A stretch of 64,000 bases of DNA from CAWARU01 sp963784575 (GTDB lineage: Bacteria; Pseudomonadota; Gammaproteobacteria; UBA6186; Azoamicaceae). Made by a program: the position numbers and the translations under genes. Where the stretch lies: assembly GCA_963784575.1 (NCBI GenBank), contig CAWARU010000001.1:1364001-1428000 (forward strand), read 5' to 3'. Shown here piece after piece: positions 50,873-59,470 of this stretch; within the stretch, counting starts at the first letter, position 1; each line of letters begins with the position of its first letter. The notes under the pieces were generated by a model. It did not search any database, was not told where the DNA came from, and worked only from the letters and a program-made list of their open reading frames with translations.

Positions 50873-52834
50873 CTAAGGATGATTTTTTTTCGCCCAATTG
50901 ATAAGACCGCCGTCGAGTAAAATGTCACATTGTCGACCGGAAAGATCGTGCTCGAGAGATATCTTAAGATTCTTTCCTTGGACAGTAGCTGTGATATTTT
51001 TCCCTTGCCTAAGCGCATCATGAATTTTATCCAGCAGTAGTACATCGCCTCGAGAAAGTTTATCATAGTCCCCTACATCTTTAAAGCGTAGCGGCAAAAT
51101 GCCAAAGTTCACCAAATTTTGCCAATGAATTCTCGCAAATTTCTTGGCAATGACAAGGCGTAACCCCAAATAACGAGGCGCCAAGGCTGCATGTTCACGG
51201 CTAGATCCCTGACCATAATTTTTCCCAGCAATGATAGCATGTCCACCGCTGTCTTTAACTTCTTTGGCGCGTTTCGGATAGCTTTCATCAATCACATCAA
51301 AAGCAAATTCGCTGATTTTCTGGATATTGCTGCGGTAAGGAAGCACCCGCGCACCGGCAGGCAATATTTCATCTGTGGAGATATTATCTCCGACCTTCAG
51401 TAATATCGGAAGTTTGAATTGATCGGGAAGCGGATCAAGTTCCGGTAAAGTGGCAATATTGGGCCCCTTAATCAGTATTACGTTTTTGGCTTTTGATTCA
51501 GGCCAAGGTTCTTGCATTTCTTTGATAACAATGGATTTCTTAGGACCTTTAATTTTTGGATAGGGGATTTTTAGTGAATCTGGAAGATCGCGCGGATCAG
51601 TGATGACACCCATGAGTGCTGAAGCCGTTGCCGTTTCCGGGCTGCAGAGGAAAACAGAATCTTCCTTGGTGCCAGAACGCCCAGGGAAATTTCTCGGCAC
51701 AGTGCGCAAGCTGTTCCGTCCTGTGGCAGGTGCTTGTCCCATTCCGATACAGCCATTACATCCGGCTTGATGAATTCTAGCGCCTGCATTGATCATACTC
51801 GCCAAATGTTTCTCTAAAACAAGTTCTTCTAAGATACTGCGCGATGTGGGATTGATGTCGTAGGAAATGTTGGGAGAAACTTGTTTTCCCTGCACCATCA
51901 TAGCAGAGATGGCAAAATCTCTGAACCCAGGATTTGCGGAAGATCCGATATAAGCCTGATAAATCTCTTTTCCAGCAACTTCCCTGACAGTTTTTACATT
52001 GCCAGGACTCGATGGCAGTGCAATCAAGGGCTCAAGTTCCGATAAGTTAATGACTTCATGGCGATCATAATTGCAGCCTTTATCAGCAGCGCATGCATTC
52101 CATTGCTCCTCACGATTTTGACTTCGCAAGAATGCGCGCGTTTGTGCATCAGAAGGAAATATCGTACCGGTAGCACCGAGCTCTGCTCCCATATTCGCGA
52201 TCACATGACGATCCATCGCGCTCAAATGCTTTAAGGCTGGACCAAAGTATTCGATGACATAACCAACACCGCCGTCAACATCATGGCGGCGCAGTAATTC
52301 TAAGATGAGATCTTTTGCACTCACCCACTCCTGGAATTCGCCTGTCAATTCAACACCCCAAATCTTCGGCATTTTTACATAGTAGGGATAACCTGCCATT
52401 GCCATTGCAACGTCTATCCCCCCTGTCCCAATGGCGAGCATGCCTAAAGAACCTGCGGCACAGGTATGACTGTCTGAGCCAAGCAGCGTTTTACCAGGAA
52501 CGCCAAAATGCTGCATATGGACTGGGTGGCTTACGCCATTTCCTGGGCGACTGTACCATAACCCGAATTTCCGACAGGCACTTTGTAGAAAGAGATGATC
52601 ATCTGCATTTTTATAGTCTTCTTGAATGAGGTTATGATCGACATATTGCGCAGAGAGTTCTGTTTTAACACGCTTAATATTCATGGCCTCGAGTTCGAGC
52701 ATGACCAGTGTGCCAGTTGCATCCTGCGTCAAAGTTTGATCGATTTTGATGCCAACTTCTTCACCAGGTACCATTTTACCTTCTAACAGATGCCATTCAA
52801 TGATTTTTTGGGTCAGATTGAAACGTTTGTTCAT
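50873..52834 (-). CDS. aconitate hydratase
   Basis: 653 residues, the compact aconitase form (mitochondrial-like or TIGR01342 type), shorter than E. coli AcnA or AcnB. The [4Fe-4S] ligands are visible in GSDSHTCAAGSLG and AGCNGCIGMGQAP. The C-terminal swivel domain has the substrate-binding NYGQGSSREHAALAPRYLG. It interconverts citrate and isocitrate in the TCA cycle. The CDS is intact and is followed by the methylase gene on the same strand. Confidence 0.93.
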   Translation of the reverse strand: MNKRFNLTQKIIEWHLLEGKMVPGEEVGIKIDQTLTQDATGTLVMLELEAMNIKRVKTELSAQYVDHNLIQEDYKNADDHLFLQSACRKFGLWYSRPGNGVSHPVHMQHFGVPGKTLLGSDSHTCAAGSLGMLAIGTGGIDVAMAMAGYPYYVKMPKIWGVELTGEFQEWVSAKDLILELLRRHDVDGGVGYVIEYFGPALKHLSAMDRHVIANMGAELGATGTIFPSDAQTRAFLRSQNREEQWNACAADKGCNYDRHEVINLSELEPLIALPSSPGNVKTVREVAGKEIYQAYIGSSANPGFRDFAISAMMVQGKQVSPNISYDINPTSRSILEELVLEKHLASMINAGARIHQAGCNGCIGMGQAPATGRNSLRTVPRNFPGRSGTKEDSVFLCSPETATASALMGVITDPRDLPDSLKIPYPKIKGPKKSIVIKEMQEPWPESKAKNVILIKGPNIATLPELDPLPDQFKLPILLKVGDNISTDEILPAGARVLPYRSNIQKISEFAFDVIDESYPKRAKEVKDSGGHAIIAGKNYGQGSSREHAALAPRYLGLRLVIAKKFARIHWQNLVNFGILPLRFKDVGDYDKLSRGDVLLLDKIHDALRQGKNITATVQGKNLKISLEHDLSGRQCDILLDGGLINWAKKNHP

Positions 52835-52939
52835 GGGGCCTCCTAGCCTAGTTCCTCTTCTATGATTCCTAGTTTCACGTCTATAATTATAGAGCTTCTA
52901 AGCACAACCGTTCACTCTTCGCTCTCTAGTCTTTAGTCT

Positions 52940-54619
52940 CTAGTCTCTAATCTCTATGTTATGGCTCGTTTCTTTTAAAGCTCTTCGCAATATCTTGCCA
53001 ACATTGGTTTTTGGTAGTTCATCCCGGAATTCAATTTCCTTTGGAATTTTGTAGCCTGCTAGCTGCTCGCGGCAATGATCAATAATTTGCTGCGTTGTCA
53101 AGGCGGGATGTCGCTTAACAATAAATGCTTTGACACGTTCACCTTCTTCTCGAGGTACACCAATAACTGCCACTTCTGCAACGCCATTGAGACCAGAAAT
53201 AATTTCTTCTACTTCTGTTGGATAGACATTGAATCCAGAAACGACGATCATATCCTTTTTTCGATCTACGATGCGGACAAACCCTTGCTTGTCAATGGTG
53301 GCAATATCGCCGGTATAAAGCCAACCATTCCTAAGGGATTCTTGGGTTTCTTTGGGAAGCTGCCAATAACCTTGCATGACTTGTGGTCCCTTAACACAAA
53401 GCTCACCCGCTTCATTGAAGGACAGCTCACGATCATATTCATCACGAATGGAGATATCCGTTGAAGGAACCGGCAACCCGATGGTTCCATTAAAATCCTT
53501 GAGATAAAAAGGATTGATGCAAACAGCAGGGCAAGCTTCAGTCAAACCATAAGCTTCAAGTAAAGGCGTTCCAGTGACTTTCTTCCATTGTTCTGCAACT
53601 ACGCGCTGCACTGCCATACCTCCGCCCAGTGAAATGTGCAGAGCAGAAAAATCGAGCTTCGCGAAGGCTGGCTGGTGCAATAGAGCATTAAATAAAGTGT
53701 TAACTCCTGTAATGACAGTAAAACGATACGGTTTGATCTCTTTCACAAAACTCTTCATATCCCGGGGATTTGCGATGAGCAAATTCATGCCGCCATTCAA
53801 GAAAAAAAGCAAGCAATTCGCCATCAATGAAAAAATATGATAGAGCGGCAGCGCTGTCACCACGATTTCTTTTGCTTCTTTTATCACAGGCTTTGCCCAA
53901 GCATCGGCCTGCATGAGATCTGCAATCATATTGCGATGCGTTAAGATTGCGCCTCTGGCAAGTCCGGTAGTTGCTCCAGTATATTGCAAAAAGGCAATAT
54001 CTAGATTTTGTATGGCAGGCGGGTTGAAGGGTAATTTTTTTCCAAGTTTCATAATGCACTTGAATTTGTAATGGCCTCTGATAGACCAAGCTGGAATCAT
54101 TCTTTTGATATATTTTACAGTCCAATTTACCAGAGCTCCTTTCAAAGGAGAAAAACAATCGCCAATCTGGGTAACAATGACATGTTTGATAGCAGTGTCA
54201 TCCCATACTTTTTCCAGGGTATGAGCAAAATTTTCAAGTATTATCGCACATTTACACTGTGAATCTGCTAATTGATTACGAAATTCTCTCGGTGTAAAAA
54301 GAGGGTTTACATTCACCACAACCAACCCGGCCCTGAGTGCGCCAAAGAGTGCGATGGGATATTGCAAAATATTTGGCATGATGATTGCAATTTTATCACC
54401 CTTGTGTAAATGTAATTCTTCTATGCAAAAAGCTGCGAAATAACGGGTTAACTCTTCCATTTGCGTATAAGAAAGCCCGTCCCTAAGATGAGCAAAAGCA
54501 GGCAGTTTTCCATATTTTTGACATGTCGTTACGAACATTTCACTGAGGGAAGGATATGCATCTGGATTTATCTCAGCTGGGACGCCTTCCTGATAATTTT
54601 TTAACCAAACTTTTTCCAT
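52940..54619 (-). CDS. long-chain fatty-acid-CoA ligase (FadD-like)
   Basis: 559 residues of the AMP-forming acyl-CoA synthetase family. The P-loop reads YTGATTGLARGAILTHRN (usual YTGGTTGxxKGA; the second Gly is Ala and the Lys is Arg). The adenylation motif EAYGLTEACPAV, the hinge GWLYTGDIATIDKQGFVRIV and the C-terminal PKTNVGKILRR with its lysine are present. It activates fatty acids, presumably host-derived, for beta-oxidation or lipid synthesis. It lies divergently from the amino-acid permease gene across a 216-bp gap. Confidence 0.93.
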   Translation of the reverse strand: MEKVWLKNYQEGVPAEINPDAYPSLSEMFVTTCQKYGKLPAFAHLRDGLSYTQMEELTRYFAAFCIEELHLHKGDKIAIIMPNILQYPIALFGALRAGLVVVNVNPLFTPREFRNQLADSQCKCAIILENFAHTLEKVWDDTAIKHVIVTQIGDCFSPLKGALVNWTVKYIKRMIPAWSIRGHYKFKCIMKLGKKLPFNPPAIQNLDIAFLQYTGATTGLARGAILTHRNMIADLMQADAWAKPVIKEAKEIVVTALPLYHIFSLMANCLLFFLNGGMNLLIANPRDMKSFVKEIKPYRFTVITGVNTLFNALLHQPAFAKLDFSALHISLGGGMAVQRVVAEQWKKVTGTPLLEAYGLTEACPAVCINPFYLKDFNGTIGLPVPSTDISIRDEYDRELSFNEAGELCVKGPQVMQGYWQLPKETQESLRNGWLYTGDIATIDKQGFVRIVDRKKDMIVVSGFNVYPTEVEEIISGLNGVAEVAVIGVPREEGERVKAFIVKRHPALTTQQIIDHCREQLAGYKIPKEIEFRDELPKTNVGKILRRALKETSHNIEIRD

Positions 54620-54835
54620 TTGTATCCCGTTATGTATTTCTTAGTTAACTCAGTTACATCTATTACATCCACCAATTTCGACGATGTTCTTTTGCTATAG
54701 GTGATTTTACATCTAATTATTATAAACCTTCTCATGTTCGGAAACTAGAAATCATGTTAATATAGGTCTGCAATACAACTGAATCACGATTTAAAGATAT
54801 TTTAATGGTATAAAGGCAGGCTATAGGCTAATACT

Positions 54836-56305
54836 ATGCTAGAAGCAAACGTTACAAACACAGGTATTACAAACATGAAACCTCAAAAAGTCTTAACATC
54901 TGCCAAATTTCTGGGTGCTTTTACCTTGGCGATGCTTTCAGTTTCGGCAATCATTAGTTTAAGAAATTTGCCGACTACCGCCCTATTAGGCAGTCAATCC
55001 ATTACTTTTTTTCTGGCCGCAGGTTTATGCTTCTTCATCCCCGTTGCCTTATGCTGTGCTGAACTCGCCTCCGGTTGGCCGCAAAAAGGCGGCGTTTACC
55101 TATGGGTTTCTGAAGCCTTTGGGAAAGACTTAGGGTTTCTGGCCGTATGGTTACAGTGGATCGAAAGTGTGGTATGGCTTCCTACGATCCTCTCTTTTAT
55201 TGCCGCAACGAGCGCCTATTTAATCGATCCCAAACTGGAATCCAACCGAGTATATCTCGTTATCGTTATGTTGTTTGTGCTTTGGGGCACAACATTCTTA
55301 AATTTCAGGGGCCTCAAAACTTCCAGTATTTTCAGTACCATCGGAGTCATCTTTGGCACCATTGTACCGGGCATTGTTCTCATTTCATTAGGAACTCTGC
55401 ATTTAGGATTTGCTGAACTCGGATCTGGTACCAATTATTTGAATTTTTCAATGGATGCCATGATTCCAAGCGGTGAACTCGGCACATTGGTGACATTCAC
55501 AGCCATTCTGCTCGGACTTTGCGGCATGGAAATTCCTGCTTATCATGTCCAAAGTGTAGCCAATCCACAGCGAGATTACCCGCGTGCCATGTTTCTCGCC
55601 GCTGCGATTATCCTTGCAATATACATCTTTGGATCCATCGCAATAGCAGCGGTAGTACCCAAGCAGGAAATGAGTTTGATTTCAGGCCCCATGCAGGCTT
55701 TTCATATTTTTTTCAATGCATTTGGTTTGAAGCATGCAGCACCTATTCTCGCCTTCTTCACTTTGCTTGGCAGTCTTGCGCTTTTGAATACTTGGATCAT
55801 TGGTCCGAGCCGTGGTCTCCTAAGCAGTACCGAGGAAGGATACATGCCGAAACTTTTCCAACATAAAAATAAAGCAGAAATTCCCACTACTTTGCTGTAT
55901 CTTCAGGCCATTTGCGGCAGCTTTCTAATATTGCTTTTTGTTTATAATCCAAGCATCAAAGCTGCGTATTGGATTATCAATACCCTCGCGGCACAATTGT
56001 ATCTGATGATGTATTTTCTGGTCTTTTTGGCGGTAATTAAGCTGCGTTATAGTCAAGCAAATAAGCAAAGAGTTTATAAAATACCCGGTGGAAAACCTGG
56101 TGTCTGGTTGGTTGCAGGGCTTGGCGCAGTCACTTGCGTGCTGGCATTATTGATTGGTTTTGTAAGACCCACCGATATTGAAGTACATCATTCGGCGGAG
56201 TTGTATGCTGGGATTTTGTTTGCTGGAATGGTGATTTTTTCAGCGCCTCCCTTGATTATTATTTTCTATCATAAAATGAAGATGAAAGCGAAAAATAAAT
56301 CTTAA
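54836..56305 (+). CDS. APC-family amino-acid permease (glutamate/GABA antiporter type)
   Basis: 489 residues with about 12 membrane helices. The N-terminal part LAMLSVSAIISLRNLPTTAL and the following CCAELASGWPQKGGVYLWVS are typical of the GadC-like branch of the APC superfamily. Members exchange or import glutamate, GABA or other amino acids, which suits an amino-acid-fed intracellular bacterium. The start could also be MKPQKV at 54875; no convincing Shine-Dalgarno decides. A bidirectional terminator follows. Confidence 0.88.
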   Translation: MLEANVTNTGITNMKPQKVLTSAKFLGAFTLAMLSVSAIISLRNLPTTALLGSQSITFFLAAGLCFFIPVALCCAELASGWPQKGGVYLWVSEAFGKDLGFLAVWLQWIESVVWLPTILSFIAATSAYLIDPKLESNRVYLVIVMLFVLWGTTFLNFRGLKTSSIFSTIGVIFGTIVPGIVLISLGTLHLGFAELGSGTNYLNFSMDAMIPSGELGTLVTFTAILLGLCGMEIPAYHVQSVANPQRDYPRAMFLAAAIILAIYIFGSIAIAAVVPKQEMSLISGPMQAFHIFFNAFGLKHAAPILAFFTLLGSLALLNTWIIGPSRGLLSSTEEGYMPKLFQHKNKAEIPTTLLYLQAICGSFLILLFVYNPSIKAAYWIINTLAAQLYLMMYFLVFLAVIKLRYSQANKQRVYKIPGGKPGVWLVAGLGAVTCVLALLIGFVRPTDIEVHHSAELYAGILFAGMVIFSAPPLIIIFYHKMKMKAKNKS

Positions 56306-56335
56306 TAAATCCCCCCTTTTAAGAGGGGATTTATT
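56304..56335. terminator. bidirectional terminator, permease / htpG
   Basis: AATAAATCCCC (56304-56314) and GGGGATTTATT (56325-56335) form an 11-bp stem between two convergent genes. A/T-rich flanks lie on both sides, so it can act in both directions. Confidence 0.8.
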
Positions 56336-56342
56336 ATAACGG

Positions 56343-58355
56343 TTATTTCAGCATGTCAATGAACAATCCGTTGAATCTTTTCACAAACAATGCAGGATCA
56401 TCCAATTGACCGCCCTCTGCAAGTTTTGCTTGATCCAACAACACATGCGAGAGATCTGTAAATCTCGGAGAATCTATCTCCTGTTTCAATCGTGTTACCA
56501 TAGGGTGTTCAGGATTCAATTCCAAGATAGGCTTGTGCGTAGGAACTTTCTGTCCAGCAGCTTTTAACAAACGCTCCATCTGCAAGCTCATATCATTCTC
56601 ATCTACGATGATACAAGCTGGAGAATCCGTCAAGCGGCGGCTGATGCGGACATCTTTGACCTGCTCTCCCAAGATCTCCTTGATCTTCTTCAGTGCATTT
56701 TCGAAGTTAGTTTCTGCCTGTTTATATTTCTCTTCTTCCGCTTTGGCCTTGGTTTCATCAACTTTGTCTTCCTTGATGTCTATGCTGCCTCTGGCAACGG
56801 ACTGTAAATGCTTCCCTTTATATTCCATCAAATGTGTGACAAGCCATTCATCAACACGATCTGACAGCAATAACACTTCGATGTCTTTTTTGCGGAATAT
56901 TTCAAGATGCGGACTGTGTCGAGCTGCATTGAAACTGTCTGCAGTGATGTAATAAATCTTGTCTTGCTCAGGTTTCATGCGAGAAATGTAGTCATCCAAG
57001 GAAATTTCTTGGGATTCACTGTCGGACTGCGTACTCGAGAATCGTAACAATTTTGCAATTTGCTCTTTATTGCCGAAGTCTTCTGCCGGCCCTTCCTTTA
57101 ACGCCTGACCAAATTCCTTCCAGAACTTCTTATATTTTTCCTTATCATCATTCGCCATTTGCTCGAGCATGGAAAGCACTCGTTTGATGACTGCAGTTCG
57201 TATGGCATCGATCACCCGATTGCTCTGCAGAATTTCACGAGAAACGTTTAATGGCAGATCATTAGAGTCGATAATCCCTCGGACAAATCTGAGATAATGC
57301 GGTAGGAACTGTTCGGCATCATCCATAATAAAGACACGGCGCACATAAAGCTTCAAACCTCGGGGCTTGCCAAATTGCCAGAGATCAAAGGGTGCACGTG
57401 ATGGCAAATACAGCAAAGTGGTATATTCAAGATTTCCTTCCACTTTATTGTGAGCCCAAATCAAGGGATCTTCGAAGTCATGGGCAACATGCTTGTATAA
57501 TTCCTTGTATTGCTCATCGCTGATTTCAGCTTTTGGCAGAGTCCAGAGTGCCGTAGCTCGATTCACGACTTCATCTCCCAGTGGCTCTTTGGCTTTTTTG
57601 GCTTCTGCTTCTTTTTCTGCTTCTGTCTTATCTGCCTCTGGCTTCGGGAAGTCAAATTCCTGTTCCTTCTTCATGTAAATTGGCAAAGTAATGTGATCAG
57701 AATATTTCTTAATGATGTGTCGAAGTCTCATGCCATTCAAGAATTCATCTTCATCCTTTTTCAGGTGTAAAATGACTTCGGTACCGCGTGTATTCTTCAT
57801 CATGGGTTCAATTTCATAAGAACCTTCACCATTCGAAATCCAACGAACGGCTTCATTGTGGGGTTTATCTACGCGTCGGGTATTGACAGTCACTTTGTCT
57901 GCCACCATAAAACATGAGTAAAATCCAACGCCAAATTGTCCAATGAGCTTGGAATCCTTTGCTTTATCTCCAGTCATTTTCTTCAAAAATTCCTGCGTGC
58001 CAGATTTTGCGATGGTACCTAGATTTTGGATAACTTCATCACGCGTCATCCCAATGCCGTTATCTCGCACGGTAAGTGTGCGGGCATCTTTGTCATACTC
58101 TACCCAGATTTTGAGTTCAGGATCATCGCCCATGATCGTCGGGTGACGAAGCGAGGCAAAGCGGAGTTTGTCTGCAGCATCGGAAGCATTCGAAATCAGC
58201 TCTCTTAAAAAGATTTCTTTATTGCTGTATAAAGAATGGATCATGAGATTTAATAATTGCTTTACCTCCGTTTGGAAACCAAAGGTTTGCTTGGTGTTTT
58301 GGGATTGTGCAGTTTCCTGTGGTTGTGAACCAGATGGATTGTCATTGATGCTCAT
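56343..58355 (-). CDS. htpG: chaperone HtpG (Hsp90)
   Basis: 670 residues, somewhat longer than E. coli HtpG (624). The GHKL ATPase motifs are intact: EIFLRELISNASDAADKLRF, VRDNGIGMTRD and GQFGVGFYSCFM. A charged linker rich in Glu, Lys and Ala (ADKTEAEKEAEAKKAKEPLG) separates the ATPase and middle domains and accounts for the extra length. It assists client folding under stress. A sigma32-type promoter lies ~100 bp upstream, and GGAGC precedes the ATG. Confidence 0.97.
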   Translation of the reverse strand: MSINDNPSGSQPQETAQSQNTKQTFGFQTEVKQLLNLMIHSLYSNKEIFLRELISNASDAADKLRFASLRHPTIMGDDPELKIWVEYDKDARTLTVRDNGIGMTRDEVIQNLGTIAKSGTQEFLKKMTGDKAKDSKLIGQFGVGFYSCFMVADKVTVNTRRVDKPHNEAVRWISNGEGSYEIEPMMKNTRGTEVILHLKKDEDEFLNGMRLRHIIKKYSDHITLPIYMKKEQEFDFPKPEADKTEAEKEAEAKKAKEPLGDEVVNRATALWTLPKAEISDEQYKELYKHVAHDFEDPLIWAHNKVEGNLEYTTLLYLPSRAPFDLWQFGKPRGLKLYVRRVFIMDDAEQFLPHYLRFVRGIIDSNDLPLNVSREILQSNRVIDAIRTAVIKRVLSMLEQMANDDKEKYKKFWKEFGQALKEGPAEDFGNKEQIAKLLRFSSTQSDSESQEISLDDYISRMKPEQDKIYYITADSFNAARHSPHLEIFRKKDIEVLLLSDRVDEWLVTHLMEYKGKHLQSVARGSIDIKEDKVDETKAKAEEEKYKQAETNFENALKKIKEILGEQVKDVRISRRLTDSPACIIVDENDMSLQMERLLKAAGQKVPTHKPILELNPEHPMVTRLKQEIDSPRFTDLSHVLLDQAKLAEGGQLDDPALFVKRFNGLFIDMLK

Positions 58356-58461
58356 ATTTTGCTCCTAAATATATATTTGGCAATTTAACTAAGTTTGACT
58401 AAATATTTAAAGTACGAAACCTGTAAAGCATATAGATCAAGAGGTTATGTCGATTTGAGTA

Positions 58462-58490
58462 ATATGGGGATCTGGGGCTGGATTTTTCAA
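58462..58490 (-). promoter_or_regulatory. sigma32 heat-shock promoter of htpG
   Basis: On the minus strand TTGAAA (58485-58490) is followed after 15 bp by CCCCATAT (58462-58469), an excellent match to the sigma32 consensus CTTGAAA-N13-15-CCCCATNT. It lies right after the recR stop, so htpG has its own heat-shock start although it follows recR on the same strand. Confidence 0.85.
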
Positions 58491-58497
58491 TACCTGG

Positions 58498-59094
58498 TCA
58501 TACCACCGAACGAGCCATTAGAGCCCGAGCCAATGTGCCAGCATCTATATATTCAATGTCCCCACCAAGCGGGACACCATAGGCGATACGAGTGACCTGA
58601 ATTTGCTGTCCCTTGACGACTTCAGCAAGATAATGTGCAGTTGCTTCCCCTTCAACAGTTGGGTTGGTAGCAAGAATAACCTCCTTTATTTCACCTTGGG
58701 CTAGGCGAGATCGAAACAAATCGATCCCAATATCTTCCGGACCTATACCATCCAAAGGAGAGAGATGGCCCATCAAGACAAAATAAACTCCCCGATAACC
58801 ACCAGTTTGTTCCACCGCCAAAACATCTGCGGGGGTTTCTACTACACAAAGTTTGGAACGATCTCGAAGGGCGCTATCGCATAATTGACAAAGGTTTGAT
58901 TCACACAAAGTACGACACATTTGACATCGGCCCACTTTGAGTATTGCATCAAGCAAGGATTGCGATAATTGCTTGCCACCGTCTCGATCACGCTCCAAAA
59001 TATGAAAGACCATGCGGGCAGCAGATTTTGGTCCGACGCCAGGCAGGCATCGAAAAGCTGAGATGAGATTATTGATAAGAGGACTGAAACTCAC
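58498..59094 (-). CDS. recR: recombination protein RecR
   Basis: 198 residues. N-terminal HhH (FRCLPGVGPKSAARMVFHIL), a four-cysteine zinc site (CQMCRTLCESNLCQLC) and the Toprim domain (CVVETPADVLAVEQTGGYRG) are all present. RecR works with RecO/RecF in gap repair. It closes the dnaX-ybaB-recR operon of gammaproteobacteria, 43 bp after ybaB. Confidence 0.97.
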   Translation of the reverse strand: MSFSPLINNLISAFRCLPGVGPKSAARMVFHILERDRDGGKQLSQSLLDAILKVGRCQMCRTLCESNLCQLCDSALRDRSKLCVVETPADVLAVEQTGGYRGVYFVLMGHLSPLDGIGPEDIGIDLFRSRLAQGEIKEVILATNPTVEGEATAHYLAEVVKGQQIQVTRIAYGVPLGGDIEYIDAGTLARALMARSVV

Positions 59095-59137
59095 AAGAAT
59101 GTACCTTTTTCAATGATACTTAATACTTAAGGGCTCG

Positions 59138-59470
59138 TTACTCTTCAGAAGGCATGAATGGCATCGGGAGATTCGAAGGCAAGCCAAGACTGGTCATTAC
59201 TTCTTTTACCTTATCGCGATACGCTCGTTCCACCTTGCTGACCGCGTCTCTGATAGCCGCAGCGACTAATTCTTCCACCACCACTTTGCCTTCATTATAG
59301 ATTGCGTCATCAATTTTAACACTCAACACACCATAACGACCATCCATAGTAACTTTTACAGCGCCAGCACCTGCATCGCCTTCGACTCGAAGTGCGCTCA
59401 ATTCTGTTTGGACACGTTTCAAAGCTTCTGGAACTTTCTTAGCTTGTGATAAGAGATCAAATGGATTCAT
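59138..59470 (-). CDS. ybaB: nucleoid-associated protein YbaB/EbfC
   Basis: 110 residues with the YbaB pattern: MNPFDLLSQAKKVPEALKRV, VKVTMDGRYGVLSVKIDD and VEELVAAAIRDAVSKVERAY. It is a small dimeric DNA-binding protein. Its start overlaps the stop of the large SGNH-type gene by 4 bp (ATGA), so it is coupled to that gene and not directly to dnaX as usual. Confidence 0.95.
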   Translation of the reverse strand: MNPFDLLSQAKKVPEALKRVQTELSALRVEGDAGAGAVKVTMDGRYGVLSVKIDDAIYNEGKVVVEELVAAAIRDAVSKVERAYRDKVKEVMTSLGLPSNLPMPFMPSEE

